Numbered from the stretch's first letter, positions 33,630-46,676 are shown. The stretch: 64,000 nt of DNA from Aegilops tauschii subsp. strangulata (GCF_002575655.3 NC_053040.3:152707148-152771147); one strand, 5' to 3'. Notes: generated from the sequence alone by a model not told the origin. Translations and numbers: made by a program.

Positions 33630-36600
33630 TGTAACGCCCCGGATTCGATGCGCCAGGTGTCATCCAGTTATTCGCCGTGCTGCCATGTCATTTTCTTGGG
33701 TGTTGCATTTTGCCATGTCATCATCTGCATTGCATCATCATGTTTTCAAAACTTGCATCCGGTCCTTTTCCCCGTTGTCCGTTTCGCGATCCGACACTCT
33801 CCCTCGCGCCCGTCGCCCCTCTCAGACCTTGTTTCGTGAGCGGGAGAAAAACTTTCTCGGAATGGGCCGAAATTTGCCGAGTGGCCTTGGTATAGCACCG
33901 ACAGACCGCCCGTCAAATTTCATTCCATTTGGAGGTCGTTTGATGCCCCAACCATTAACCGCGTAGCCCGAAACCCCTCTCCCTTTGCAGCCCAGCACCC
34001 CTCCACCACAGCCCACTAACCTAGCAAAACCCCCTCCATGCTCTCGGTAGTTCGATCACGATCGTGTGGGCGAAAACCGCACCCTGTTTGGACTCTCCTA
34101 GCTCCCTCTACCGATATATATGTGCCCCTCCCCGAAATTTTCGGGCAGACGAACCCTAGCCCTCTCCCTCCTCGCGCCGCCGGACATGTCCGCGCCGTCG
34201 CCGGACGCGTCCACCGCCGCCAGCCACGTCGCCCGGCCAATCCCGGGGCGACACGTCATCGCCGCCGTCGCCCGCAGCCAACCGGCGCCCTCCACGTCAC
34301 CCCGCAGCCTCCCTCCGCCGCCGCAGGCCCATGGGGCCCGGATCTGGCCCTCCGGGCCCGGTGGCCGCCGCCCGCGCGCCCCGGCTCCCGCGCCGGCGCC
34401 CGCTCCCCGCCGGGCGAGCCCGCCCCCCTCCGCCTCCAGCGCCGCCGTCCCCGTCAGCCCCGGTCGCCGAGTCCTCCGCCGCCGGTCGCCGGTCGCCTCC
34501 GGCCACCGCTCGCCGTCGCCGTCTCCGGCCCGGAACCGCAGGGTGGACGAGATCCACCAGGAGCCCATCCAAGCGGCATCCCCGTGCCCGGATCCCTCCG
34601 TCCCGGATTCACCTCGTCCCGTTGAATTTTCCCGGAGGGTATATTTTCTCAGTCCCGAAGTTGTCAACATTTTGTTGCCATGTTCATTGCATCATATCTC
34701 CATGACCATAGCTCCAATTCATGCATATGATATATCAGAATGTTCATTGTGAGATTCTCTTTATTTTGTTCTATTGTGCCATGCTTGTTTGAGTTCATCT
34801 TGATGCCCTAATCATCGTTTAAAGAGTGCTATATGATGTTATCTGCTGTTTCTTAACAGAACGTGATGATTTGTCTTTTTCATTGCATTTTGTGTGTGCA
34901 TCGTATGAGCTTGATGTCTACATGAATTTTGTACTTCATCATGCCATCTTTACAGTGGTGCTTGTATTGTATTTTTGTGATCTATGTGGTTACTAGCACA
35001 AGCATGCAAAGTAGCCTCCATGATGTTGCTTATTTCGGTGACTTAGCCATTTCTGCCAAGTCTGTACCTGTATCATTGTGATGCCATGTTAACCTGCTTC
35101 TACCATGAGTTCCATGCATAATCTGGAGATGTTCACTCAGGATGTTTTGTTATACATGTTATGCTCTATCCATCTATGCCCTCGGTTGTATTTATAGCCT
35201 GTTGTATCTTGTTGCAAACTTGCTCTTAAATTGCTAAATAATGTTGTTGTCAGCCTGTTAACATGAAGTTCAGTTTTGACATGTGTTTTGCTAGTGATCC
35301 ATGCACCCTATGAACTTGCTCTTGCCACGCTTAGCTTCACATTTATGCCATCTTACTGTTGGATGCCTTCACATGCCATGAAACGCTTTGTGATGACTGA
35401 TTTGAGCTCGCAAAGATTCCTTCATAATTCTGTTTATGCCATGCTCAGTTTTTCTGCCAAGTATGAATCCCTTTGTGAAACTTTCTACGTTTATATGGGT
35501 GCCATCATATCTTTTGTGACTTTTTTGCTCGTGATCAGTAACGGACTTTTGTTTTATGCAACTAGTAGATTCCTGCCATGCCTTTTTTTGCTATGATATA
35601 TTCCTGTAGCATGTTGTTTTATTGCTCTAAACATTGCAACCTGATGTTATTTCTGTCATGTCCAGTGATTTTCTGCTAAGTCTGTGAATCTGTTATTAAT
35701 TGCAATCTTGCCATGTCTTTTTGAGCATGTTCTCGTGGTTTCTGCAGATAGCTCAGTGTTCATGTTTTGTAATGCTTTACCTGTACATCATGCTTATGCA
35801 TTTTTTTCATGTTGTGGTGTTGTAGCATATTTTCATGATGTTTGCAAGATGCCTAGTTGCTGTTTTGGACAGATTGTTGCTATATCTTGTTTGGAGTGTA
35901 TGTGTTGCACCGTTGCTCCATTTTGAGCATGCTCTATATGAAACTTGCTTAGTTTTGCATGTAGTTTCATATTATCATGTTGCATCCTTGTTTTGAGGTA
36001 TTTTCTTGATGTTTGGATGCAGTTTGCATCAATGCCACGTTTAACTTGTTTTGCTCATATTTTCTAGGCCGTAGCTCCGAACTAAATGATCTTTGTATGT
36101 AACTTGACTAGAATTTCGTGTAGATCATCATGGTGCATCTTAACTTGCTGTTTAACAACTTGAACATAAGTTTTATTCAGATCTGGGCTAATTTCGAAAT
36201 TTGCATATGGGGATTTCCCGGAATTGTTATAGGTTGTTTCCGGCCTCATTTAAACTTGCTTTGATGTGTTGTTCTTGTATGCATCATCTCTTGCCATGAG
36301 TAGCTTCATGTAGCCGTGTCATGCATCATACTTGGTTGAGCATCATGCCTTGTTATGTGTTGTGTGTTTACCTTGTTGTTTGCTTCTTTCCGGTTGTGCT
36401 CCTTCTCGTTAGTTCCTGTTTTGTTACGATCGTAAGGATTCGTTTGTCTTCGTGGCTTCATCTTCTTCATGGACTCGTTCTTCTTCCTAGCGGGATTTCA
36501 GGCAAGATAATCATCACCTTGGATCTCATTACTATATTGCTATGCTAGTTGCTTCGTTCTATCGCTATGCTACGCCACCTATCACTTGCTCTTCAAGCCT

Positions 36601-38097
36601 CCCAAATTGCCATGAAACCACCTCTAACCTTTGTCACCCTTCCTAGCAAACCATTGTTTGGCTATGTTACCGCTTTTTGCTCAGCCCCTCTTATAGCGTT
36701 GTTAGTTGGAGGTGAAGATGAAGTTTGCTCCATGTTGGATTATGTTTATGTTGGGATATCACAATATCTCTTATTTAATTAATGCATCTATATACTTGGT
36801 AAAGGGTGGAAGGCTCGGCCTTATGTCTGGTGTTTTGTTCCACTCTTGCCGCCCTAGTTTCCGTCAAACCAGTGTTATGTTCCTTGATTTTGCGTTCCTA
36901 ACGCGGTTGGGTGTTATGGGGACCCCTTGACAGTTCGCTTTGAATAAGAGTCCTCCAGCAACGCCCACCTTGGTTTTACCATTTGCCTATCACCTATTTC
37001 TTTTCCCTTGGGAGTCACGTTCCCGAGGGTCATCTTTATTTTAACCCCCCCGACCCAGTGCTTCTCTAAGTGTTGGTCCGAACTGAGTAGACTGCGGGGC
37101 CCCCTCGTGGAAACTCGAGGTATGGTTTTACTCGTAGGATGTCTCATCCGGTGTTGCCCTGAGAACGAGATATGTGCAGCTCCTATCGGGATTGTCGGCA
37201 CATCGGGCGGTTTTGCTGGTCTTGTTTTACCATTGTCGAAATGTCTTGTAAACCGGGATTCCGAGACTGATCGGGTCTTCCCGGGAGAAGGAATATCCTT
37301 CGTTGACCGTGAGAGCTTATAATGGGCTAAGTTGGGACACCCCTGCAGGGTATAAACTTTCGAGAGCCGTGCCCGCGGTTGTGTGGCAGATGGGAATTTG
37401 TTAATGTCCGGTTGTAGAGAACTTGACACTTGACTTAAATAAAATGCATCAACCACGTGTGTAGCCGTGATGGTCTCTTCTTGGCGGAGTCCGGGAAGTG
37501 AACATGGTTTCTGGGTTATGTTTGACGTAAGTTGGAGTTTGGGATCACTTCTTGATCATTGCGAGTTTCACGACCGTTCCGTTGCTTCTCTTCTCGCTCT
37601 TATTTGCGTATGTTAGCCACCATACATTGCTTAGTCGCTGCTGCAACCTCACCACTTATCCTTTTCCATACCCATTAAGCTTTGCTAGTCTTGATACCCA
37701 TGGTAATGGGATTGCTGAGTCCTCGTGGCTCACAGATTACTACAACATCAGTTGCAGGTACAGGTTATGCGATGATCATGACGCAAGAGCGATTTTGCTT
37801 GTTTTGGAGTTCTTCTTCTGCTTCTTCTTCGATCAGGGGATAGGTTCCAGGTCGGCAGCCTGGGCTAGCAGGGTGGATGTCGTTTGAGCTTCTATTTATA
37901 TTTCATCCGTAGTCGGATGTTGTTCTCATGTATATTGATGTATTCTTGCGGCATTTGTATGCCTTGTATGTATCCCCATCATTTATGTAATGTTGATGTA
38001 ATGATATCCACCTTGCAAAAGCGTCTTCAAGATGCGCTTCTATCCTTGGTGGGACCTTCGAGTTCCTTTAGGATAGGGTCGCATCTTGGGCGTGACA
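33630..38097 (+). repeat. LARD 3' LTR
   Basis: 4468 bp, starting after a purine-rich tract (AGTGGAGGAG at 33616-33625). It is highly similar to the 5' LTR, with small indels in the GC-rich leader and a 316-bp segment (37470-37785) absent from the 5' copy. The TATA-like box is at 34114-34121. Confidence 0.9.
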
Positions 38098-38102
38098 TTA
38101 TT

Positions 38103-39523
38103 GATGATGCTACTTCTGCTATGGATAATGCTTATGATGATGCTAGTACCTTGCTTGATGATGGTGTGCCATGCACTAGGTAATTTTCTTGATGAACAAA
38201 TTGCTACAGCCAAAGAGAATGAAATTACTGAAACTGATGAAATACCTGGATCTAAAAATCTTGAGACACCTATTAGACCTAGTCCTCCTAGATATGAATT
38301 GCCTAAGATACCGGAAGGTTATGTTATGGATTAGGAGATAACTAGAGACTTTCTTGCTTACAATGATATAGATGATCTTAAGAAGTTACTATGCAAACTG
38401 AAAGAAAAATCTTTGAATGCTAGAATGAAATGTGATCCTAAGTTTGCTACTTCACCTATCTTTGTTGATGATAAGGATTATGAATTCTCTATCGACCCAG
38501 AGTTAATTAGTTTGGTTGAATATGATCCTTTCCATGGTTATGAAACTGAAACTGTTGTGGCACACCTTACCAAGTTGAATGACATAGCCACCCTATTTGC
38601 TCATGATGAGAAAATTCGCTACTATTATATTCTCAAACTATTTCTGTTCTCATTAAAGGGTGGTGCTAAGACTTGGTACAATACTCTTGCTCCTGGTTGT
38701 GTGTGTAGTCCCCAAGATATGATTTATTACTTCTCTAAAAAATATTTTCCTGCTCATAAGAAACAAGCTGCCTTACAGGAAATATTTAACTTTTTGCAAA
38801 TTGAAGAAAAGAGTCTCCCACAAGCTTGGGGCAGGCTTCTCCAATTGTTGAATGCTTTGCTTGATCATCCTCTTAAGAAAAATGAAATACTTGATATCTT
38901 CTATAATGGACTAACCGATGCTTCTAGGGACTTCCTAGATAGTTGTGCTAGTTGTGTTTTCAGGGAACGAACTGTTGAACAAGATGAAGAATTATTGAAT
39001 AACATATTGAAAAATTATATGATTGGACTCTTCCTGAACCGCCACCTAAACCTACTCCGAAGAAGAGGGGTATCTTATATCTCAGTCCTGAAGATATGCA
39101 AGAGGCAAAGAAGTATGAAGGAAAAAGGTATTAAAGCTGACGATGTCAAAAATGTACCTCCTATTGAAGAAATACATGGGCTTGATACATCACAACCCAA
39201 GGTGGTAGAGGTAAAATCTTTAATCAAATTAAATGATAATGACAATCATTATAATATGCATCCTAGTCAACGCCTTTATGAGTTTGATAACTACATTAGA
39301 AAACAATATCACTTCAATGCAAATGTTATGAAACAATTGAAATACAATTCTGATATGATTGCTCGTTTGAGTGACTTGTTATTTAGAATCTCAAATGATG
39401 TTAGAGGTGTATGAAAACATGCCTCTATGGTTCAAACTCAACTGGAACAAGTTGCTAAATCTCAAAGAGAATTGCTTGATGAAATGCACAATAATGTAAA
39501 TCACTTTGCTGTTAGAGTAGCAA
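38103..39523 (+). pseudogene. G1 gag, central piece
   Basis: It continues the frame of 26703-26858. It reads 26 codons, then needs a one-base shift at about 38180 (into NFLDEQIATAKENE), passes a TAG at 38332-38334 in frame, and then has a long frame 38413-39411. That frame carries a retrotransposon Gag core (SLKGGAKTWYNTLAPG, MIYYFSKKYFPAHKK, LLQLLNALLDHP). About 30 codons near 39020-39110 are out of frame between two compensating indels. A TGA at 39412 replaces a sense codon before KHASMVQTQLEQVAK. The piece ends at the solo-LTR insertion at 39528. Confidence 0.8.
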
Positions 39524-39528
39524 CTACA

Positions 39529-42500
39529 TGTAACGCCCACGATGCGGCTATATCTCTCACGTGTCGAGGCACTACTTAGAGGCATAACCGCATTGTAGGT
39601 TTTGTCGCAAGAAGGGTAATCTTCACACAATCCCATGTAATGAACAAGAATGGGATAAAGAGAGTTGGCTTACAATCGCCACTTCACACAATACTTAAAT
39701 AAATCATACATCATTCAGAGTACACACAAGGTCCGACTACGTAACCAAAATAAAAGAAGACAACCCCAAATGCTAGATCCCCGATCGTCCCAACTGGGCT
39801 CCACTACTGATCATCAGGAAACGAAACACAGTAACGACCACGGTCCTCGTCGAACTCCCACTTGAGCTCGGTTGCGTCACCTGCACTGGTGTCGTCGGCA
39901 CCTGCAACTGTTTTGGTAGAATCTGTGAGTCACGGGGACTCAGCAATCTCACACCCGCGAGATCAAGACTATTTAAGCTTATAGGAAGGATGGGGTAATG
40001 AGGTGGAGCTGCAGTAAGCACTAAGCATATATGGTGGCTAACATACGCAAATGAGAGCGAGAAGAGAAGCAATGCATCGGTCGAGAAGCTAGAAGTGATC
40101 AAGAAGTGATCAAGAAGTGATCCTGAAACTACTTAGTTCATACATAACCCAGACCGTGTTCACTTCCCGGACTCCGCCGAAAAGAGACCATCACGGCTAC
40201 ACACACGGTTGATGTATTTTTATTAAGTCAAGTGTCAAGTTCTCTAGAACCGGACATTAACAAATTCCCATCTGCCTCATAACCACGGGCACGGCTTTCG
40301 AAAGATAATACCCTGCAGGGGTGTCCCAACTTAGCCCATTATAAGCTCTCACGGTCAACGAAGGATATTCCTTCTCCCGGGAAGACCCGATCAGTCTCGG
40401 AATCCCGGTTTACAAGACATTTCGACAATGGTAAAACAAGACCAGCAAGACCACCCGCTGTGCCGACAAATCCCGATAGGAGCTGCACATATCTCGTTCT
40501 CAGGGCACACCGGATAAGCTAAGCATACAGGTACCAACGTAATCCAAGTTGCCAAGGGACGGTCCCGCACGGTGCTCTAGTTTGGACCAACACTCTGAGG
40601 AGCACTGGCCCGGGTGTTAAAAATAAAGATGACCCTCGGGCTCGCGAAAACCCAAGGGAAAAAGGCTTACGTAGCAAATGGTAAAGCCAAGGTTGGGCCT
40701 TGTTGGAGGAGTTTTATTCAAGGCGAACTGTCAAGGGGGTCCCATAAATCACCCAACCGCGTAAGGAACGCAAAATCAAGGAACATAACACCGGTATGAC
40801 GGAAACTAGGGCGGCAAGGGTGGAACAAAACACCAGGCATAAGGCCGAGCCTTCCACCCTTTACCAAATATATAGATGCATTAATTAAATAAGAGATATT
40901 GTGATAAGCCAAAATATCCATGTTCCAACATGGAACCAACTTCAACTTCACCTGCAACTAGCAACACTATAAGAAGGGCTGAGCAAAAGCGGTAACTTAG
41001 CCAAACAACGGTTTGCTAGGAAAGGTGGGTTAGAGGCTTGACATGGCAATATGGGAGGCATGATATAGCAAGTAGTAGGTAGCACGGCATAGCAATAGAG
41101 CGAACAAATAACAAGCAAAGATAGAAGTGATTTCGAGGGTATGGTCATCTTGCCTTAAATCCCGCAAGGAAGAAGAACGAGTCCATGAAGAAGACCAACG
41201 GATGAAGTTGAACGAATCCTCACAAACGCGACGTTATCGGAACTAACCCGAAGAGCAACACCGGAAAGAAGCAAACAACATGGTAAACAACCATCACATA
41301 AACATCGCATGATGCACAATCAAGTATGATGCATGTCCGGTTTAAAGAGGCATGGCATGGCAAAGTGCAACAAACAACTCTACAAGTTAAGTGGAGCTCA
41401 ATATGCAACGAGTTGCATATTGGTGAAACACCACATGACTTATTTAGTTCTCTCCCGTTTATGTACTCAACAATATTAAATGTTGGTCAACATGGCAAGA
41501 GGTGAGGCATAATTAAACTACACTATCTAAGCAATTCAAATGGGGCTGGAAACAACAAACAACAATTCCAGAAAATCCCCACATGCATATTTTGAATTTA
41601 CTACTGTTCTGCCCTAAACACAATTTTAATGTTGTTAAACAGAAAAATAAAGTACACCATCTTAAACTAGGCATTTTTCTACCCCATTTACATATAAAGT
41701 TTATTAAATTTGGAGCTACGGTTATTTAGTTATGAAATAAATCATTTAAACATGCTATTTATGCAAAATTAAACAAACAACAAGTTAAACATTTTTAACA
41801 TGGATGAAGGTTGGATCTTATGAAACTAGATGAATTTCTAAGCACTTTTCATATATAAATTATTTACATATGATGCATGATTAATTAGCTATTGGATGCA
41901 TGAACACTAGAGGTTTTTTGAAAAACAACAGTTTTCTCGAAATTAGAAAAAAAACGTCCTCGCAGGGAAAAAAACATCACGGGCTAGATCTGAGGCAAAC
42001 TGGGCTGGAGGGGAGCTGCTGGTTGCTCACCATGGGCTAGGCCCAGTCGGTGAGGAGGCCAAGGCAGGCCGCGAAGGGGCGCGCTGGGCCTGGAGGCGCG
42101 GCCAACGCTCGGGACTGAACCGGGTGAGCCGCTGCTGCTCTCGTTTCTGAAGAAACAGAAGCGGCAGCAGGAGCATGGCAATGGAGAAGACGACGGCAGG
42201 GGGCCCTGGCGACGGGGTCGGCGGGAACCGGACGGAACGGGCGGATCGAGTCGTCCGGCCTCGGTTCCGGGCAACGGCGGCGGCTAACGGAGCTCGGGCG
42301 CGGGGCACAGTCATCCATGGCGGCGGCGGTGGTCCTCCTCGAACAGACAGACACAAGCGACAGAGAGGTGAGAGAAGGAGATAGAGCGCAATGCGAAGGG
42401 AGAGGGAAGCGGCGGCAGGGCTCACCAGAGCGCATGGGGTGCTGAGGAGGCGACGCGGTGCAGCAGCGATGGAGCAGATCTTGCCGGAGAAGAGGTCGCG

Positions 42501-43584
42501 GACGGCGGAGCTAGTACCTCAAGAAAAAATGGTGGCGCGGCAGTTTCAGAGAGGAAGAGACATGGGAGAAGAAAAGGGAGACGGGGAGACGGAAGGAAGA
42601 GGAGGCATGGGGCAGCCCGGACCTGCTGCTGGTACGGTAGCTCGCCGACGAGGGCTCGGGGCGCAACGGCGTTGGTAAAAGGCAGAGGACCAATGGAGCT
42701 GCGGCTTCCTCCTGATCGGAGAGAGAAAAACAGAACGATGAGTGAGGGAAAAGAAAACAGGGGAGAAGGGAGGAAAAGAGGGCGGCGCGGGAACGACGGC
42801 GTGACCTGGGCATCTCGTCGTCTCGCACGAACGGGAAGACGGAGACCGGCCAGCTCTGGAGCATCTGTGGGTGCTCGGGACGGAGGTGGGTCTCGGGGGA
42901 GGGGCGAGACAACGAGGAGGCAGGCCCTCGGGTGCTCGCGGACGAGGGCGTGGAAGATGGAGCTCGGCTCGGGAAGGGCACGGGAGGAGCTTGCGCCAAC
43001 GAGCGTCCTGGTGACTGGATGGATTTGTTGGTGGCTGCGAGTGATGGGGATCGAGGAGGGACATGGGGGAGCGCTGGTTGGTGGATTGGATCGGGATGAG
43101 ATCCCGAGGAACACAGTGGCGGCGGCCGAGAGGGATCGATGGGACATGTCCCTAGATTTTAGGGTTGGACTGTTTAAATAGGTAGGTGGGTTAGAGGGTG
43201 ACCCTCCGATTAGATCGGACGGTCGAGAAAAATAGGCTAGGGAATCAAATAAGAAAACGGAGATGTTTTATAGATGTTAGGAGATGATCCGGACCCATCG
43301 GTAACACAATCCGGGTTGGGTTCGGGGAAGTTTCGGACACGCACACGAGGGGTCAGTGCACTGTGCAGAAAGGGCCAAACGGCCGGACAACAAAAGAACG
43401 GCTGGACTGAGAAAGGTCAACGGAGGCGATGAAGAAGCGGCAACTACGAACGGACCACGAGTTTTATGAAAACATGCGGATGCAATGCGGATGATGCGAT
43501 GATGAATGCAACAAACAACTAAATCACACAACAACAACGAAAAAACAAGGAAGGCGTCTGGAGCGTCGGTCTTGGGGCGTTACA
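39529..43584 (-). mobile_element. Solo LTR of a LARD-related family, inverted
   Basis: 4056 bp flanked by CTACA (39524-39528 and 43585-43589). On the minus strand it starts TGTAACGCCCCAAGACC and ends GGGCGTTACA. There is no body or second LTR. The interior 40130-41200 is clearly homologous, in reverse, to the LARD LTR (30720-29500 and 37500-36300), for example TATCCTTCGTTGACCGTGAG in minus sense, but it is a different subfamily. It has a TATA-like TATTTAAA (minus) at 43173-43180 followed by a GC-rich leader (42000-43150). It probably arose by LTR-LTR recombination. Confidence 0.85.
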
Positions 43585-43589
43585 CTACA

Positions 43590-44754
43590 TGAGGTAAAAT
43601 GACTCAGGAACCACTTTATCCTGAGGGACACCCAAAACGAATCAACAAGGTGCACCTAGTTCTTCTAAAAGAAAAAGAAAAATGATAGGACTTTGCATAC
43701 CTCTAGTTAACCTGAGATAGGAAAACCTCCTGAAGCTAATAATGATATTTCTATTTCTGATGCTAAAACTCAATCTGGTAATGAACACTCACCTGGTGAT
43801 AATGAAAAAGATAATGATGAGGTTCATGAAGACACTCAAACAAATAATAAGGAACCAGATAATGATGTTGAAATAGAACCAGTTGTTGATCTTGATAACC
43901 CACAACCCAAGAATAAAAGATACGACAAAAGAGACTTTGTTGCTAGGAAATATGGTAAGGAAAGAGAACCATGGGTTCAAAAGCCTATGCCCTTTCCACC
44001 TAAATCAACTAAGAAGAAAGATGGTGAAGAATTTGAACGCTTTGTTGAAATGATTAGGCCAATCTTTTATCATACCCGCTTGACTGATATTTTAAAGATG
44101 GCCCCCTATGCAAAGGACATGAAGGACATCATAACCAATAAGAGAAAAATACCAGAAGTTGAAATATCCAGAATGCTTGCTAATTATTCTTTTAAGGATG
44201 GAGTACCTAAAAAACTTGGAGATCCGGGGATACCAACTATACCGTGCTCCATCAAAAGAAAATATGTGAAAACTGCTTTGTGTGATGTAGGAGCTGGTGT
44301 TAGTGTTATGCCTTTCTCTTTATATAGAAGACTTGATTTGAATAAACTCACACCTACTAAGATATCTTTGCAAATGGCTGACAAATCAACTGTCATACCT
44401 ATCGGTATTTGTGAGGATGTGCCTGTTGTTGTTGCAAATGTTACTATCTTAACAGACTTTGTTATACTTGAGATGCCCGAGGAAGACAACATGTCGATTA
44501 TCCTTGGTAGACCCTTTTTGAATACTGCAGGGGCTGTTATTGATTGCAATAAAAGCAGGGTCACTTTTCATATCAATGGTAATGAGCATACGGTGCACTT
44601 TCCGAAGAAACAATTTCAAGTGAATGGTATAAATGTTACTGAAAAATCTCTGACACTCACTATTGGAAGTTTTCAAATACCTCTGCCTACTGCCAAAAAT
44701 AAATATGATATACTTATTGTTGAGGACATGCATATCCCCGTTGAGGTAACTTAG
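43590..44754 (+). pseudogene. G1 gag C-terminus and aspartic protease
   Basis: After the solo LTR the reading resumes with PLYPEGHP-like sequence. It is damaged until about 43730 and then open to the stop at 44752-44754. From 43730 it reads an acidic Asn/Asp/Glu-rich linker, a basic KNKRYDKRDF patch, and a retropepsin: active site ALCDVGAGVSVMP (family form D-L/T-G-A, so the second residue is unusual) and the later ILGRPFLNTAGAVID loop. A start at 43987 gives 255 residues. The protease would cut the Gag polyprotein. G3 carries the same segment reversed with the standard CDLGAG. Confidence 0.8.
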
Positions 44755-45133
44755 TGTTTTACGAAAGTTCTTCGGTTTCATGCTAATCGAAGGTGGTTGT
44801 TAATAAGACTTGATAAATCTTATAATGGATCTCTTTTGGGAGGTATGAAGTCGATGAATCTAGTAGGCACAACTTTCTGTCCTTACCTTTTATTTTCTGT
44901 TTTTCTTAGTAAATAAAATAAAATGCCATGTTTATCTTGTTTTCTGGATTTTTCGTGGAAATAAAAAAATGACCCAAAATAAAAGTTCTCAGAATGTCCT
45001 GAAAATTTTATATGATTTTTTTCTGAACATTTAAGAATTTTGGTGCAAATAACATCAGAGGAGGGTGCACCATGCGGGCACAACCCACCTGGGCACGCCA
45101 GCAACCTCAGGCACGCCCTGGTGGGTTGTGGAG
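44755..45133 (+). other. G1 spacer with LTR-like hairpin segment
   Basis: Non-coding. At 45070-45130 GGGCACAACCCACCTGGGCACGCC and CACGCCCTGGTGGGTTGTG (given here as two separate motifs) resemble the LTR segment at 25450-25520, including the inverted GGTGGGTTGTG core. It is possibly a remnant of a second promoter unit between the two G1 ORFs. Confidence 0.5.
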
Positions 45134-45673
45134 TAAGGATGGCAATTTTACCCATGGGTATGGGTACCCGCGGATACCGTGCCCGCATGGGTAGGGTATG
45201 GGCACAATTCTATACCCACGGGTAGTACCATACCATACTCGTTAAGTCATGGGTAGGGCACGGGTATAGCCTTTTACCCATGGATATACCCATACCCTAC
45301 CCATTTATACTAACATGTGAACCTTACCCGTGATTTAGCAAGTGTACCTATGTTAAAGTTGTGTTGTGAGCTTGTTAAGCTATGTTAAAATTGTCATCAA
45401 TGTTTTATTAGAATTGAAATAATTGTCATGTACTCATCTATCTATAATTGAGTCGAGATCAATATTTTTTGTCAAATGTGCTATAGATGAATGTAAAATT
45501 GCGAATAACATGTGTACTATTGGATCTACCCGTTGGGTACCCAATGGGTATGGGTAAGGGTAAAGTTTCGTACCCATGGGTACGGGTATGGGTAGAATTT
45601 TAAACCCATTAACTACATGGGTATGGGTATGGTATTGCTCTACCCGTCCCATACCCTACCCATTGCCATCCTT
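45134..45673. mobile_element. hAT-like MITE with TACCCATGGGTA palindromes
   Basis: The terminal inverted repeat AAGGATGGCAAT (45135-45146) pairs with ATTGCCATCCTT (45662-45673). The flanks TTGTGGAG (45126-45133) and TTGTGGTC (45674-45681) match at 6 of 8 bases, consistent with a decayed 8-bp hAT duplication. Both ends are packed with TACCCATGGGTATGGGTA-type repeats, giving dense self-complementarity. The middle (45310-45520) is AT-rich. There is no transposase. Confidence 0.75.
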
Positions 45674-45758
45674 TTGTGGTCCCCACGTGGGCTCCCTCAC
45701 TTATCTCTTTAGCCCATGTCATCACCTACCTCCAGAAAAAATTCACCATTGTTCTCTC

Positions 45759-45777
45759 TCTCTCTCTCGTGTTCTTG
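45759..45777 (+). repeat. CT microsatellite in G1 leader
   Basis: About nine CT repeats in the spacer upstream of the second G1 ORF. Confidence 0.8.
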
Positions 45778-45852
45778 CTCCCAAATCCACGGATTTTGAT
45801 CGCTTTGCTCAAAGCTCCGTTTCTGAAACTGTTTTGGGGGGATTGCTACTTG

Positions 45853-45937
45853 GTATGTGACTCCTCCATTGGTCCAATTAGTTTTTGCTTTAGTGGTTTA
45901 TATTTTGAATAATTAACTACTCTTGGTGTTGTTGTAG
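45853..45937 (+). other. Possible intron in the leader of the second G1 ORF
   Basis: A donor-like TTG|GTATGTG and a pyrimidine/GT-rich acceptor TGTTGTTGTAG|ATGAC bound 85 bp of T-rich sequence, 156 bp before the ATG at 46094. Some gypsy elements express a downstream ORF from a spliced transcript. This is only a reading of splice signals. Confidence 0.3.
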
Positions 45938-46093
45938 ATGACCTTGCATGTTGAATTCTTAGAGTTCTAAGTAGTTTGAATGCTCAATATGGCCTCTATG
46001 CATGCTTATGAGTAGTTGCTATCAATCTTGTGAAGTTTGGTTGAGAAAAATTTTGTGGACTAAAAATTTCAGAATTTTGTTCATAGGAATAAG

Positions 46094-46671
46094 ATGAGTT
46101 TCTTTAGGAAGTTTGCTTCCAAGAAGAACTCCAAGAGAGTTGTGGGTGAATCATCGGATAGTGACCTCCAAACTCGGAGAATGGTGGAAGTGCGGTCATG
46201 CGAATGGCTAGATAACCCCTTCATGGATGGAGCCAGAATCCGTCAAGAGTTCGCACAATTTGCTGCCAATGCTGGCCTCACCGACTTCATCGCAGCTGAG
46301 TGAACAATATCATCTCCTTACAAATTCCTTTGTGCAAAGTTTATATTTCATAAGTAGGAATAACCCCCCAGAGGTGCGATTTAATTTATATGTCGAACCC
46401 CGTCAGATACCACTTACTGAATTTTGTGATATATGCTTGATCCCTTCTGACGGGGAAATAAGAGAGCCTAGGCCTGTAGAGTTCGAGGCTTTTATCGCAC
46501 TCTGTCAGTGGGAGATGAGAGAGGGGTGTCGAGTGTCACCGCCACTAGCTTGCAGTTTCCTTTAGTGCATTATTTTACTCTATTCATTGCGAAAGTGTTT
46601 ACTTGCTAGAGAGAAGGTTGGCACACTCAGTGCCCCCGATTTCGCTGTCTTGCACTGTGCACTTTACGGCA
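46094..46671 (+). pseudogene. G1 second ORF, N-terminal piece (function unknown)
   Basis: From the ATG the frame reads MSFFRKFASKKNSKRVV, a basic N terminus, then CEWLDNPFMDGARIRQEF. It hits a stop at 46301-46303 where a one-base shift is needed to continue into EQYHLLTNSFVQSLYF, then FNLYVEPRQIPLTEFCDIC. It needs another shift near 46530 and is cut by G2 at 46671-46676. The layout resembles the extra protein encoded by many non-autonomous Triticeae gypsy elements, with some likeness to plant mobile domain proteins, which I cannot confirm. No reverse transcriptase motifs are present. Confidence 0.6.
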
Positions 46672-46676
46672 ATAAC

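Larger units (their letters stand above)
26859..38097 (+). mobile_element. LARD-like LTR retrotransposon (Sukkula-type architecture)
   Basis: LTRs of 4183 bp (26859-31041) and 4468 bp (33630-38097) flank a 2588-bp non-coding body. The target duplication TTATT is at 26854-26858 and 38098-38102. The primer site TGGTATCAGAGC is of initiator tRNA-Met type. LTRs longer than the body with no protein genes match the LARD class known in barley and wheat (Sukkula is the type member; the family name here is by architecture only). Insertion is within the G1 gag. Confidence 0.9.

Noticed and set aside
42422..43181. Long open frames on both strands in the inverted solo LTR
   Set aside because: Same GC-rich leader region as in the LARD LTRs; low-complexity Pro/Ser/Arg composition and no conserved domain.
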